Of a DNA stretch of 41,689 bases, positions 1-8,212 are shown in pieces; the stretch's first letter is position 1; each line of letters starts with the position of its first letter. The notes below the pieces were generated by a model. That model saw only the letters and a program-made list of their open reading frames with translations, searched no databases and was not told where the DNA came from. Source of the stretch: UBA2197 sp034370465 (lineage in GTDB: Bacteria > Desulfobacterota > Desulfuromonadia > Desulfuromonadales > UBA2197); contig JAXMLA010000313.1 of assembly GCA_034370465.1 (NCBI GenBank), forward strand, positions 1 to 41,689. The letters run 5' to 3'. Both the position numbers and the translations under genes were made by a program.

Positions 1-21
1 CAAATTCCCCGCGAGGCTCCC

Positions 22-2694
22 ATGTCTGACCAATGCAAACGGCTGTATCTCATCGACGGTTCCAGTTACATCTATCGCGCCTACTACGCCATTCGCCACC
101 TCTCCAACGGCAAGGGTTTTCCGACCAACGCCGTCTATGGCTTCACCACCATGCTCCTCAAAATCGTTCGCGACGAGCAGCCCGACTATTTGGCGGTCGT
201 CTTCGATCCACGCGGACCGACCTTCCGCAAGGATCTTTATCCGCAATACAAAGCGAACCGGGCGTCGATGCCCGATGATCTGGTACCGCAGATCCCCAAA
301 ATCAAGGAGATCGTTGCCGCCTTCAATCTGCCGGTCCTGGAAGAGGCCGGTTTTGAAGCGGATGATCTGATTGCTACTCTGGCGAAGCGCTTTGCCAGCG
401 AAGAACTGGAAGTGATGATCGTCACCGGCGACAAAGATCTCATGCAGACCGTCACTCCGCAGGTGCGCCTCCTTGATACCATGAAGGAGAAGATCTTCGG
501 CCTTACCGAGGTCGCCGAACGCTTTGGTGGTTTGCCCTCCTGCGTCATCGAGGTGCAGGCCCTGGCCGGCGATTCCTCCGACAATGTCCCCGGCGTCCCC
601 GGCATCGGTGAAAAGACCGCGGTCAAGCTGATTCAGGAATTCGGCACGGTGGAGAATCTCCTTGCCAACACCGACAAGTTGAAAGGGAAGCAGCGCGAGA
701 ATCTGGAGACCTTCGCCGAGCAGGCACGCCTCAGCCGCCAGCTCGTCACCCTGATCGACGATCTGCCCATCGCCTACGAACTGGAATCCCTGGCGCCGCG
801 CGCACCGAACCGCCCGGCCCTCACCGAAATCTTCAAGGAGCTGGAGTTCCACAAACTTCTTAATAGCTTCTCCAGCGCCGAGCGGAGCGACGGCAGCAAC
901 TACCGCTGCGTCCTGACTTTGGCCGATCTTGACGAACTCATCGCCGAGCTGGAAGCGGCCCCGGCCTTTGCCTTCGATACCGAAACGACCGGCCTCGATC
1001 CGACCCGCGCCGAACTCGTCGGCCTCTCCTTTGCCACCCGCAGCCGGAGCGGCTGGTACATCCCGGTACGCCATCACTATCTCGGCATGCCGGCGCAGCT
1101 CGATGTTGCGGTCGTTCTCGACAGACTGCGCCCCCTGCTGAGCGATCCCCGGCGTCTCAAGATCGCCCAGAACGGCAAGTTCGACGCCCTCGTCCTGCGC
1201 CGCCACGGAGTCCTGGTCGCCGGCCTGAATTTCGACACCATGCTCGCGTCCTATCTCACCAATCCCACCGCCAAGTCGCACGGCATGGATGCCCTCGCCG
1301 CCGAACTCCTCGACTACAAGACCATCGCCTACGACGAGATGACCGGCACCGGCAAGAACCGCGTCTGTTTCAGTGCCGTCGAGATCGAGAAAGCAGGGTG
1401 TTACGCCGCCGAGGATGCCGACGTTACCTGGCGCCTCTACGAATACTTTGCCCCCCGCCTCGCCGAGAGCGGCCAGGAGCACCTTTTTCATGAAGTGGAG
1501 ATGCCCCTCTCCGCGATCCTTGCCGAGATGGAGTGGACCGGCATCCGCGTCGATGCCGTGCATCTGGCAGGACTTTCCCGCGAGATCGAAGGGAAGCTCG
1601 CCCGCCTGGAGCAGGAGATCTTTGATCTCGCCGGCACCCCCTTCAACATCGCGTCGCCAAAGCAACTCGGCGAGATCCTCTTTGAAAAGCTCCAGCTCCC
1701 CAAGGGGAAGAAGACCAAGAGCGGCTGGTCGACCGACGTCGAGGTGCTCACCGATCTTGCCGCCGAGCACCTCATCGCTACCCGCCTCCTCGACTACCGC
1801 ACCCTTGCCAAGCTCAAGGGGACCTACACCGACGCCCTGCCGAAGCTGATTCATCCCGAGACCGGGCGCATTCATACCTCCTTCAACCAGGCGATCGCCG
1901 TCACCGGCCGCCTCTCCTCCAGCGATCCGAATCTGCAGAATATCCCGATCCGCAGCGACATCGGCGTGCGCATCCGTGAAGCCTTTATCCCGGCCGAGGG
2001 GCATCTTCTCCTCTGCGCCGACTATTCGCAGATCGAACTGCGCGTCCTCGCCCACCTTGCCGATGAGCCGTCCCTCAAGGAGAGCTTTCTCCGCGATGAG
2101 GATATCCACCGCCGCACCGCCAGTGAGATCTTCGGCCTCTTCCCGGAGCTGGTGACGAGCGAACAGCGCCGCCAGGCGAAGACCATCAATTTCGCCGTCC
2201 TTTACGGCATGGGCGCTTTCAGTCTCGCCAAGGATCTGAACGTCGACCGCAAGACTGCCCAGCACTTTATCGACAGCTACTTTGCCCGCTACAGCCGGGT
2301 CAAGGCCTTTATTGCCGCCAAGCAGGACGAGGCGCGCCAGCAGCTCTACGTCACCACCATCCTCGGCCGGCGCTGCGCGATCCCCGACATCCACAGCAGC
2401 AACGGCGGCATCCGCGCCTACGCCGAGCGCAACGCCGTCAACTATCCGGTGCAGGGTTCAGCGGCCGATATCATCAAGGTGGCGATGGTGAAGATCTTCA
2501 AGCGGCTGGGGACGGAGGGGCTGAAAAGCAAGATGCTGCTGCAGGTGCACGATGAACTGGTTTTTGATGTGCCGCTGGCGGAGGTGGAGATTATGGAGAC
2601 GCTGGTCAAGGAGGAGATGGAAGGGGCGATCGAACTCTCGGTGCCGTTGACGGTAGCGGTGGGGGTGGGGAAGAATTGGCGGGAAGCGCATTAA
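22..2694 (+). CDS. polA: DNA polymerase I
   Basis: Repair and Okazaki-fragment polymerase, 890 aa, with all three classical modules. The N-terminal 5'-3' exonuclease/flap domain spans about residues 1-290 and contains the Asp-rich motifs and a helix-hairpin-helix near GVPGIGEKTA. The 3'-5' proofreading domain keeps its DTE metal-binding motif (D319, E321), so proofreading is probably active. The polymerase domain has motif A (DYSQIELR, D667), motif B (RRQAKTINF, K720) and motif C (VHDE, H843-D844-E845). The ATG at 22 follows GAGG at a short distance. Length and order match full-length Pol I of proteobacteria. It converges on the leftward lipoprotein gene, with only 26 bp between the stops. 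Identity is essentially certain. Confidence 0.98.
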   Translation: MSDQCKRLYLIDGSSYIYRAYYAIRHLSNGKGFPTNAVYGFTTMLLKIVRDEQPDYLAVVFDPRGPTFRKDLYPQYKANRASMPDDLVPQIPKIKEIVAAFNLPVLEEAGFEADDLIATLAKRFASEELEVMIVTGDKDLMQTVTPQVRLLDTMKEKIFGLTEVAERFGGLPSCVIEVQALAGDSSDNVPGVPGIGEKTAVKLIQEFGTVENLLANTDKLKGKQRENLETFAEQARLSRQLVTLIDDLPIAYELESLAPRAPNRPALTEIFKELEFHKLLNSFSSAERSDGSNYRCVLTLADLDELIAELEAAPAFAFDTETTGLDPTRAELVGLSFATRSRSGWYIPVRHHYLGMPAQLDVAVVLDRLRPLLSDPRRLKIAQNGKFDALVLRRHGVLVAGLNFDTMLASYLTNPTAKSHGMDALAAELLDYKTIAYDEMTGTGKNRVCFSAVEIEKAGCYAAEDADVTWRLYEYFAPRLAESGQEHLFHEVEMPLSAILAEMEWTGIRVDAVHLAGLSREIEGKLARLEQEIFDLAGTPFNIASPKQLGEILFEKLQLPKGKKTKSGWSTDVEVLTDLAAEHLIATRLLDYRTLAKLKGTYTDALPKLIHPETGRIHTSFNQAIAVTGRLSSSDPNLQNIPIRSDIGVRIREAFIPAEGHLLLCADYSQIELRVLAHLADEPSLKESFLRDEDIHRRTASEIFGLFPELVTSEQRRQAKTINFAVLYGMGAFSLAKDLNVDRKTAQHFIDSYFARYSRVKAFIAAKQDEARQQLYVTTILGRRCAIPDIHSSNGGIRAYAERNAVNYPVQGSAADIIKVAMVKIFKRLGTEGLKSKMLLQVHDELVFDVPLAEVEIMETLVKEEMEGAIELSVPLTVAVGVGKNWREAH

Positions 2695-2720
2695 AACCGG
2701 CTTGGCGGCAGCGTGACGGA

Positions 2721-3275
2721 TCAGGGGTCGAGTCTGATGAATCGCACCTCCTCTGAACCGTGGAACGCAAAGGGAAACAACAGGAAAATCAATCCAGCAC
2801 CCGCACCGCGCGAGCTGAACTTTCCGTCCCTTTTCGCATCGAGTCCAAGCTCCGAGATCTCGTAGCGGGGGCCCACCAGAACGTCATCGGCACCATAGTT
2901 GAGGAGTGCCCACCGCTTGATCAGCTGTATTCGCCCTTGTTGGATCCTGAAATCCCGCCCCCTGACAAAGGTTTCCTCCTTCTCGATGCTGCCATCAGGG
3001 AGGGCCTTGACAACCAGTGTATCTGCATCCCGTACTGTGACTTCGACGGCAGTGACGGCGCTGTGAGCGATATCTGTAGACTTCCAGATCAAGGAGGAAA
3101 GATAAACCGGCTGACTGTCGGAATCCCTTTCTCCCAGATTCCTGTAAACCCCCTCAAGCTCACTGAGGCTTTCAACCGAGAGAAAATCGACGTTGTCAGG
3201 AGGAGCAGAATGGTAACTGCAACCACTGACAAGGATGCAGAGGACCAAAAACCATTTTTTTACTGGAATACCCAT
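2721..3275 (-). CDS. Putative lipoprotein, unknown function
   Basis: A 184-aa product beginning MGIPVKKWFL, with a short hydrophobic stretch and a lipobox (LVSGC, Cys19), so an exported lipid-anchored protein is predicted. I do not recognise the mature part. It is mostly polar and beta-like, and ends with a hydrophobic Gly/Leu/Phe patch (GAGLIFLLFPFAF) near the C terminus. Another in-frame ATG lies 12 bp upstream (3287), but it has no spaced ribosome site, whereas the chosen ATG at 3275 follows GGAG by 6 nt. It is the last gene of the leftward group that starts at the mazEF pair, although a 114-bp gap holding a mazF fragment separates it from the TM2 gene. Base composition is less GC-rich than polA. 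Confidence 0.75.
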   Translation of the reverse strand: MGIPVKKWFLVLCILVSGCSYHSAPPDNVDFLSVESLSELEGVYRNLGERDSDSQPVYLSSLIWKSTDIAHSAVTAVEVTVRDADTLVVKALPDGSIEKEETFVRGRDFRIQQGRIQLIKRWALLNYGADDVLVGPRYEISELGLDAKRDGKFSSRGAGAGLIFLLFPFAFHGSEEVRFIRLDP

Positions 3276-3296
3276 TACACTCTCCATTCTCCGCGT

Positions 3297-3370
3297 TATT
3301 CGTCAGCGACGCCAACCCAGAGGAATCAGCAGTCTGGTGATTCATTCATCTGCTTTGATGAGAATCTGCC
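3297..3370 (-). pseudogene. Decayed duplicate of the 3' end of mazF
   Basis: These 74 bases closely match the 3' end of the intact mazF gene at 4084-4158, in the same orientation. Both start at the stop-codon side (TTATTCG versus TTACTCG), then share CGTCAGCGACGCCAACCCAG exactly. Similarity continues to TCTGCC with several substitutions and small indels. The indels break the reading frame and no gene start remains. The similarity stops abruptly on both sides. The two copies bracket the TM2 and 88-aa genes. Confidence 0.8.
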
Positions 3371-3389
3371 CCGGGATTTTCGAGGAAAT

Positions 3390-3740
3390 TCAGATGGTGC
3401 CATACTTTCGATTAAAATCTTCATCACTCATGATCAGCAGGAGTATGGCATCGATGAAACCGAGAATCGACGGGATAAAGGTCCAGCAGAAGAGCAGGTA
3501 CAAAACGCCCAGGCCAACACGTCGCAGGTAAAACTTGTGGATCCCGAAACTCCCCAGGAACAAGGCAAACAACGCCGCCGCCAATTTGCTTTTGCCGTTG
3601 GGGGCAACTGCTCCCAGATTCGCAAAAGGGGAACTCTGCCGCACTCCGCATTTGGGGCAGATCTCGGCTTTGGCTTTAATAATCGAGCCACATTCCGAAT
3701 AATATTTTTCGTCCAGACCTTTTTGCATTGTTTCGTTCAT
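3390..3740 (-). CDS. TM2-domain membrane protein with zinc-ribbon-like N terminus
   Basis: A 116-aa protein. The N-terminal part carries a C-G and C-P-K-C-G arrangement (ECGSIIKAKAEICPKCG), typical of a degenerate short zinc ribbon. The C-terminal half is a TM2 domain: two hydrophobic helices, the first preceded by KSKLAAALFALFLGSFGIHKFYL and containing the family's GxxGxHxFY core, the second followed by a DE pair. TM2 proteins are small inner-membrane proteins of poorly known function. The start at 3740 is preferred to the ATG nine bases upstream because AAGGA lies 8 nt before it. It lies 56 bp downstream of the 88-aa gene and may share the mazEF transcript. Confidence 0.85.
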   Translation of the reverse strand: MNETMQKGLDEKYYSECGSIIKAKAEICPKCGVRQSSPFANLGAVAPNGKSKLAAALFALFLGSFGIHKFYLRRVGLGVLYLLFCWTFIPSILGFIDAILLLIMSDEDFNRKYGTI

Positions 3741-3796
3741 TATTAGCATCCTTTTGACCTACGTTCCCACAATTCCGCAGGATTTTTCGGGCGTTG

Positions 3797-4063
3797 CTAC
3801 ATCGACAAACTTGCAAAGGCGTTGCGGATCTTGGCTTTTGAACTCGTCGTATCCTCGTCGCCACCGGGAAAATCTTCTATCTCTTCAATAGAGAAAACGA
3901 CCTTGACCGAATGCTGTTTGGTCATGACTTTCAGCCACCATTCGTCGCCACCGGCTTCTACCCATTCAATCTTGTCTGGTCTCAGTCCGTGCTGTGATGC
4001 GTAACGGATGGCGACCTCTTTCAGCATTTCTTTACCGCGGCGCTGATCTTCAATTTCCGGCAT
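3797..4063 (-). CDS. Hypothetical 88-aa acidic protein behind mazF
   Basis: I do not recognise this 88-aa protein. The start is secure: AGGAGG lies 5 nt before the ATG. It is charged and soluble-looking, with no signal peptide or membrane segment. Its N-terminal half should be helical (KEMLKEVAIRYASQHG). A central beta-like part follows (WVEAGGDEWWLKVMTKQHSVKVVFSIEE), then an acidic linker (GGDEDTTS). It starts only 20 bp after the mazF stop, so it is probably co-transcribed with the toxin-antitoxin pair. It could be an unrelated passenger or an accessory component, and the sequence alone cannot decide. Confidence 0.75.
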   Translation of the reverse strand: MPEIEDQRRGKEMLKEVAIRYASQHGLRPDKIEWVEAGGDEWWLKVMTKQHSVKVVFSIEEIEDFPGGDEDTTSSKAKIRNAFASLSM

Positions 4064-4083
4064 TGAGTCCTCCTTCTTCCTTT

Positions 4084-4413
4084 TTACTCGTCAGCGACGC
4101 CAACCCAGAGGACCAGCAGCTTGGTGATTTCATTCATCTGCTTCGGTGAGAGTCTGCCGATAACCGGTCCAATCTTCTGTCGGGGGACGGTCATAAGTTT
4201 GTCGATCTGGATCTGGGAAGTCGCGGAGAGACCGTTTTCAGTCGTTGGTTCGACCTCATAGCGAAAGAGGGGGGTTTGCCGCAGGTGGCTGGAGACAAGA
4301 CAAAGGGTCGCACTGGGATGTTCCTGAAAAAGATCGGACTGGATGATCAAGGCCGGTCGCGGCTTTCCATAGTCACCGGGTGCGGAGACCAGAACCAGGT
4401 CGCCGCGTTTCAT
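4084..4413 (-). CDS. mazF: MazF/PemK-type endoribonuclease toxin
   Basis: Toxin of a type II toxin-antitoxin pair, 109 aa, the normal family length. MazF/PemK toxins cleave single-stranded mRNA at short motifs and arrest growth. Family marks are the N-terminal MKRGDLVLV beta strand, the GDYGKPRPALIIQ loop with the RPALI(V) motif, the central S-S/T strand (TLCLVSSHLR) and the conserved end of the fold (ISRL-like IGRLSPKQMNEI). Its ATG overlaps the stop of the antitoxin gene (ATGA), so the two are translationally coupled. A damaged copy of its 3' end lies at 3297-3370. Cleavage specificity cannot be read from the sequence. Confidence 0.93.
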   Translation of the reverse strand: MKRGDLVLVSAPGDYGKPRPALIIQSDLFQEHPSATLCLVSSHLRQTPLFRYEVEPTTENGLSATSQIQIDKLMTVPRQKIGPVIGRLSPKQMNEITKLLVLWVGVADE

Positions 4414-4622
4414 TCATCCTCCCAGTCGACAATTTCCGCAAAGCTCTCAAGATCGAGAAGATTAGTCGGATCATTCAAAATCAAGAGGGACTGCCTGCGG
4501 CATTCCGCGGCAAAACCAGGTGCCTTCGGATCCGGCACCCACATCTGCACTGGTTTTAATCCGGCATTGCGCAAACGATTTCTGTGACTTTTAACGCGCT
4601 CTTTAACCGGTTGTGTTTGCAT
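4410..4622 (-). CDS. mazE: MazE-like antitoxin (DUF3018 family)
   Basis: A 70-aa antitoxin that should bind and neutralise the MazF toxin encoded next. The sequence resembles the DUF3018/antitoxin MazE family: a basic N-terminal helix (VKERVKSHRNRLRNAGLKPV), then QMWVPDPKAPGFAAECRRQS, then an acidic C-terminal tail (EIVDWEDE) of the kind that wraps the toxin. The ATG at 4622 is chosen because GGAGG precedes it at normal spacing. The frame stays open further upstream but without a ribosome site. Antitoxin-first order and the 4-bp overlap with mazF are typical. A perfect 14-bp palindrome just upstream suggests autorepression. Confidence 0.9.
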   Translation of the reverse strand: MQTQPVKERVKSHRNRLRNAGLKPVQMWVPDPKAPGFAAECRRQSLLILNDPTNLLDLESFAEIVDWEDE

Positions 4623-4640
4623 GCGGCGACCTCCTTGTCG

Positions 4641-4654
4641 TGTTACATGTAACA
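4641..4654. promoter_or_regulatory. Palindromic operator upstream of mazEF
   Basis: TGTTACATGTAACA is a perfect 14-bp palindrome with its near edge 18 bp upstream of the mazE start codon. Type II antitoxins usually repress their own promoter by binding such a site. The palindrome itself is seen; operator function is inferred from position. Confidence 0.6.
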
Positions 4655-4770
4655 TAACACCGCCGGATGCAGATTTCAATGGCTCAGTTGTTTCCGGGAG
4701 CAATTGCAGGAAGAGCATGGGTGGATGGGAATGGAGATTTTTCTCCTTCTCCACTACGCCAGGCAAAGTC

Positions 4771-5075
4771 GGGCGGCCACAAGGGCTGCCCCTACCAGAT
4801 CCTGAACTGTAATCCCCCTTTCGCCGCCGCCGGAGGGCGGTGGACGTTTGGCGATAAAGGTGGACAAATGTTTGAGCGCAGCGAGTTTTTGTCCGCCCGC
4901 CAAACGTCTGCCGGGCGCAGGGAACCCGCGCAGCGGGCCAGGTGATGGGGTGCCCTTTTGCTGCTTACTCATTTTGGGCAAGCAAAATGAGTAAGGCGTC
5001 GTCGGGGGCGCAACCCCCGGAAACTGCTTGGTCCCGACCGACCGAAGCGGGCGGCCACAAGAGCCGCCCCTACCA
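4771..5075. repeat. Mosaic of intergenic palindromic repeats, no gene
   Basis: The 467 bp between mazE and the RND pump gene contain no convincing gene but several nested repeats. A 27-bp unit, itself a hairpin (GGGCGGC...GCCGCCC), occurs at 4771-4797 and 5049-5075 in direct orientation with two mismatches. Between the copies are an inverted pair around GACGTTTGGCG (4842-4853 with 4898-4907), a GGACAAA/TTTGTCC pair (4862-4868 with 4888-4894), a 12-bp perfect hairpin CTTACTCATTTT/AAAATGAGTAAG (4964-4975 with 4984-4995) and a CGGGGG/CCCCCG hairpin (5003-5019). This layout, with GAGCGCAGCGAG and GGAACCCGCGCAGCGGG pieces, resembles dispersed intergenic elements common in proteobacteria. The last 15 bases before the pump gene (to 5089) hold nothing clear. 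Confidence 0.8.
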
Positions 5076-5089
5076 CGCGGCATACACCA

Positions 5090-8000
5090 TTATGGCGCCT
5101 GATCGGAATCTTTACCCGCAGCATCCCCCTTTTCCCGCACCAGAATCCAGCCCTTGAATCTTTCAAACCCCTGCCAGCGACTGAGCTGATCGAGATAGCT
5201 GTAGATCACCGGCACCACTGCCAGCGTCAGGAGCGTCGAGGAGAAGAGTCCCCCGGAGATGGCGACCGCCATCGGCTGGCGGCTTTCACTCCCTTCGCCG
5301 ATGCCGAGGGCGACGGGGAGGACCCCGGCGATGGTGGAGATGGCGGTCATCAGGATCGGCCGCAGGCGGGTGGCGCCGGCTTCGACCAGAGCGGCATCGA
5401 GGGGCATGCCGGAATGACGCAACTGATTGGCGTAGTCGATGAGGAGGATGCCGTTCTTGGCGGCCAGACCGATAAGGAGGACCAGGCCGATCATCGAGTA
5501 GAGGTTGAGGGTGTTACCGAGGAGGAGGAGTAAACCAAAGGCGCCGATAAAAGAGAGGGGGAGCCCCATCATAATCGCCATCGGCTGGGTAAAGCTCTCG
5601 AACTGGGCGGCGAGGACCATGTAAGTGAGGATGGTGGCGAGAAGGAATGCAAAGAGGACGTACTTGCCGGTTTCGCCGAGAGTTTCGGCACTGCCGGAGA
5701 ACTTGGTGACATACCCTTCGGGGAGGATGGTAGCGGCGAGCGCCTGTACTTCGCTGATGGCAGTGCCGAGGAGCTTGCCTTCTTCGAGGGTGGCAAAGAC
5801 CGTGGCCGAGCGCTGGCGGTCAAGCCGGTTGATCACACTCGGACCGACCCCTTCCTCGAGGGTGACGAAGCCGCTGACATCGAGGAGTTCGCCGCCAGTA
5901 CCGCGCAGAAAGATGCGCTGCACGTCGCCAGGGAGCTGCCGCTGTTCAGCCTGCAGCCGCAAGCGAACCTCGTAGCTCTTCCCCCCCTCCTTGAAGGAAG
6001 CGACTTCGATGCCGCCGAGGAGGGCGCCGACGGTGGCGGCGATATTTTCGACATTGACCCCGGCTTCGGCGGCCTTTTCGCGATCGATACGCACCCGCAC
6101 CTCGGGTTTGCCGATCTCCAGGTCGCGAGAGACGCCGGAGTAACCGGAAGTCTCTTCGATCTTGTTCATCAGCTGCCGGGACGCGCTGTCGAGCACAGCG
6201 ATATCCGGCCCCTGAATGACGAGTTGCACATCTTCGGCGCGCTGTCCGCCGCCTAAGGGGGAGACGGCGGTCGCGTTGCCGCGGACATCGGGGAGCTGAC
6301 GCAGAAACTGGCGCACCTCACTCTGCACCTGCTGCTGGGTGCGGCTGCGTTCGCTGCGCGGCACCAGGGTGACGATGGCGACAGCCCGGTTGGCGCCGCC
6401 AAAGCCGGTAAAGGAGAAGAAGTGACTGATCTCGGGGATCTCCTTGAGGCGCGCTTCGACCCGGGCCCGGACGCCATCGGTCTTCTCCATTGAGTAGGCC
6501 AGCGGCGTTTGCAGGCGGACAATAAAACGCCCTTGATCCTCCGGGGTGACGAGCTCCTGACCGAGGAGCGTATAAAACCAGACGCCGCCGCCGAGGGCCA
6601 GCGCCGCCACGACGATCATGATGGCGCGCTGCTGCAGAACGCGCCGCATGCTCCGGCGGTAGAAGTTGGCACTGGCGGCCATCAAACGGTCAAAGACGCG
6701 AAAGACCTGAAAATTGCTGGAGCTGAGATTGAGAAAACGCGAGCAGAGCATCGGCACTACCGTCATCGCCACGAAGGTCGAGCAAAGGACGGCAAAGGCG
6801 ACAGTCACCGCGAATTCATAAAAGAAGCGGCCGATCATCCCACCCATAAAGGCCACCGGCAGAAAGACGCCGGCGAGCACCAGGGTGGTGGCGATGATGG
6901 CAAAGGAGATTTCATGCGAGCCTTCAAAAGCGGCCTGCATCGGCCCCTTGCCGAGTTCAGAGCGGTGGCGATAGATGTTCTCGACCATGACAATGGCATC
7001 GTCGATCACCAGGCCGACCGCCAGGACCAGCCCGAGCATGGTCATATTGTTCAGGGTGAAGCCGAGGACGTAAAGGCAGGCAAAGGTGGCGATGATCGAA
7101 GTCGGGATGGCGATGGCGCTGATCAGGGTGGTGCGGAGGTTCTGCAAAAAGAGGAGGATGACCAGAGCCGCAGCGATGCCGCCGAAGAGGAGTTGGGTCT
7201 TGATCTCGGAGATCGATTGTTCGATAAATCGCGTCGTATCGGTGGCAATGTGGATATCCATCCCCTCGGGGAGGATGCGGCGGATTTCCGGCAGCGCCTT
7301 CTTGACCTGCCGGGCAATCGCCACCTCGTTGGCCCCGGAGCGCGGCGAAATGCGCAGGGCAGCGGTCGTCAGCGTCACCCCCCCTTGCGTGAAGTTGCCG
7401 GCGGGACGGGTTTCGTCACGGCCGGTCTCGATGGCGCCGAGGAGGCCGAGGCGGATCGGCGCCCCGTCGCGATGGGTAACGATCAGGTCGTTAAAAGCTG
7501 CGGCGGTTTCAAATTCGCCGACAGTGCGGATGAGAAATTCCTTTTCCTGCGAGTCGATCTTGCCGCCGGGAACCTCCATGTGCTGACGGCGGATGGCGTC
7601 GATGACCTCGTCGACACCGATGCGGTAGGCCGCCAGACGTTCGCGCATCAAGCGGATGTGAATCTGCTTCTCCCGGCCGGCGCCGACACTGACTTCGCCG
7701 ACCCCCTCGATCTTCTGCAGCAGCGGCCGGATCTGCACATCGGCGAAATAGGTGAGATCCTCGATAGCGCGCTGGCCGGTGACCGCCAGCCAGATGATCG
7801 GTTGGGCATTGATGTCGAGCTTGTCAACGACCGGAATATCGGCATCGCTCGGGAGACGGCGCAACCGGGCGGAGACCTTGTCGCGGACCTCCTGGGCGGC
7901 AACGTCGATATTCTTGCCGAGCTCAAAAGTGATGGTGATGCGTGAGCGCCCTTCCGAACTTTCCGAGACGATGTGCTTGATGCCGCTGACGCCACTCACC

Positions 8001-8209
8001 GCGTCTTCGAGGATATCGGTGATCTCGTTATCGACCTCTTCCGGGCGGGCGTTCTGCCAGAAGGTGGAGACGGTCACCACCGGATCATCGATCTGCGGAT
8101 AAAGGGAGACGCCGAGACGCGAAAGGCCGATGACGCCGAAGATCACCAGGGCCAGCACCAGCATGGTGGCGGTGACCGGTCGCTTGATCGAAATATCGGG
8201 GAGGAACAT
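5090..8209 (-). CDS. RND efflux pump, inner-membrane transporter (HAE1 family)
   Basis: Proton-driven pump of an AcrB/MexB-like tripartite exporter, 1039 aa, the usual length. Twelve transmembrane segments fall in two repeats, each followed by a large periplasmic loop: the first membrane helix is at residues 13-30 and helices 2-6 start near 337. The proton-relay Asp pair is present in helix 4 (D403-D404, in VIDDAIVMVENI), and the partner Lys is in helix 10 (LAAKNGILLIDYAN). The pattern fits hydrophobic/amphiphilic drug exporters rather than the heavy-metal subfamily. Its ATG follows AAGGAG, and the adaptor gene's stop is 3 bp upstream, so the two are co-translated. The substrate cannot be told from the sequence. 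Confidence 0.95.
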   Translation of the reverse strand: MFLPDISIKRPVTATMLVLALVIFGVIGLSRLGVSLYPQIDDPVVTVSTFWQNARPEEVDNEITDILEDAVSGVSGIKHIVSESSEGRSRITITFELGKNIDVAAQEVRDKVSARLRRLPSDADIPVVDKLDINAQPIIWLAVTGQRAIEDLTYFADVQIRPLLQKIEGVGEVSVGAGREKQIHIRLMRERLAAYRIGVDEVIDAIRRQHMEVPGGKIDSQEKEFLIRTVGEFETAAAFNDLIVTHRDGAPIRLGLLGAIETGRDETRPAGNFTQGGVTLTTAALRISPRSGANEVAIARQVKKALPEIRRILPEGMDIHIATDTTRFIEQSISEIKTQLLFGGIAAALVILLFLQNLRTTLISAIAIPTSIIATFACLYVLGFTLNNMTMLGLVLAVGLVIDDAIVMVENIYRHRSELGKGPMQAAFEGSHEISFAIIATTLVLAGVFLPVAFMGGMIGRFFYEFAVTVAFAVLCSTFVAMTVVPMLCSRFLNLSSSNFQVFRVFDRLMAASANFYRRSMRRVLQQRAIMIVVAALALGGGVWFYTLLGQELVTPEDQGRFIVRLQTPLAYSMEKTDGVRARVEARLKEIPEISHFFSFTGFGGANRAVAIVTLVPRSERSRTQQQVQSEVRQFLRQLPDVRGNATAVSPLGGGQRAEDVQLVIQGPDIAVLDSASRQLMNKIEETSGYSGVSRDLEIGKPEVRVRIDREKAAEAGVNVENIAATVGALLGGIEVASFKEGGKSYEVRLRLQAEQRQLPGDVQRIFLRGTGGELLDVSGFVTLEEGVGPSVINRLDRQRSATVFATLEEGKLLGTAISEVQALAATILPEGYVTKFSGSAETLGETGKYVLFAFLLATILTYMVLAAQFESFTQPMAIMMGLPLSFIGAFGLLLLLGNTLNLYSMIGLVLLIGLAAKNGILLIDYANQLRHSGMPLDAALVEAGATRLRPILMTAISTIAGVLPVALGIGEGSESRQPMAVAISGGLFSSTLLTLAVVPVIYSYLDQLSRWQGFERFKGWILVREKGDAAGKDSDQAP

Positions 8210-8212
8210 CGC

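Noticed and set aside
2760..3746. Long rightward frame of 328 codons through the lipoprotein and TM2 genes
   Set aside because: It has no ribosome site or domain, while the opposite strand holds a clear lipobox protein and a TM2 protein.
4964..4995. Perfect 12-bp hairpin as a possible terminator of the RND operon
   Set aside because: No T run on the relevant strand and too far from the gene end; better read as part of the repeat mosaic.
6509..7945. Long frame (478 codons) opposite the RND pump gene
   Set aside because: It is an antisense shadow of a GC-rich coding gene: low-complexity Asp/Gly/Arg/Gln composition and no homology.
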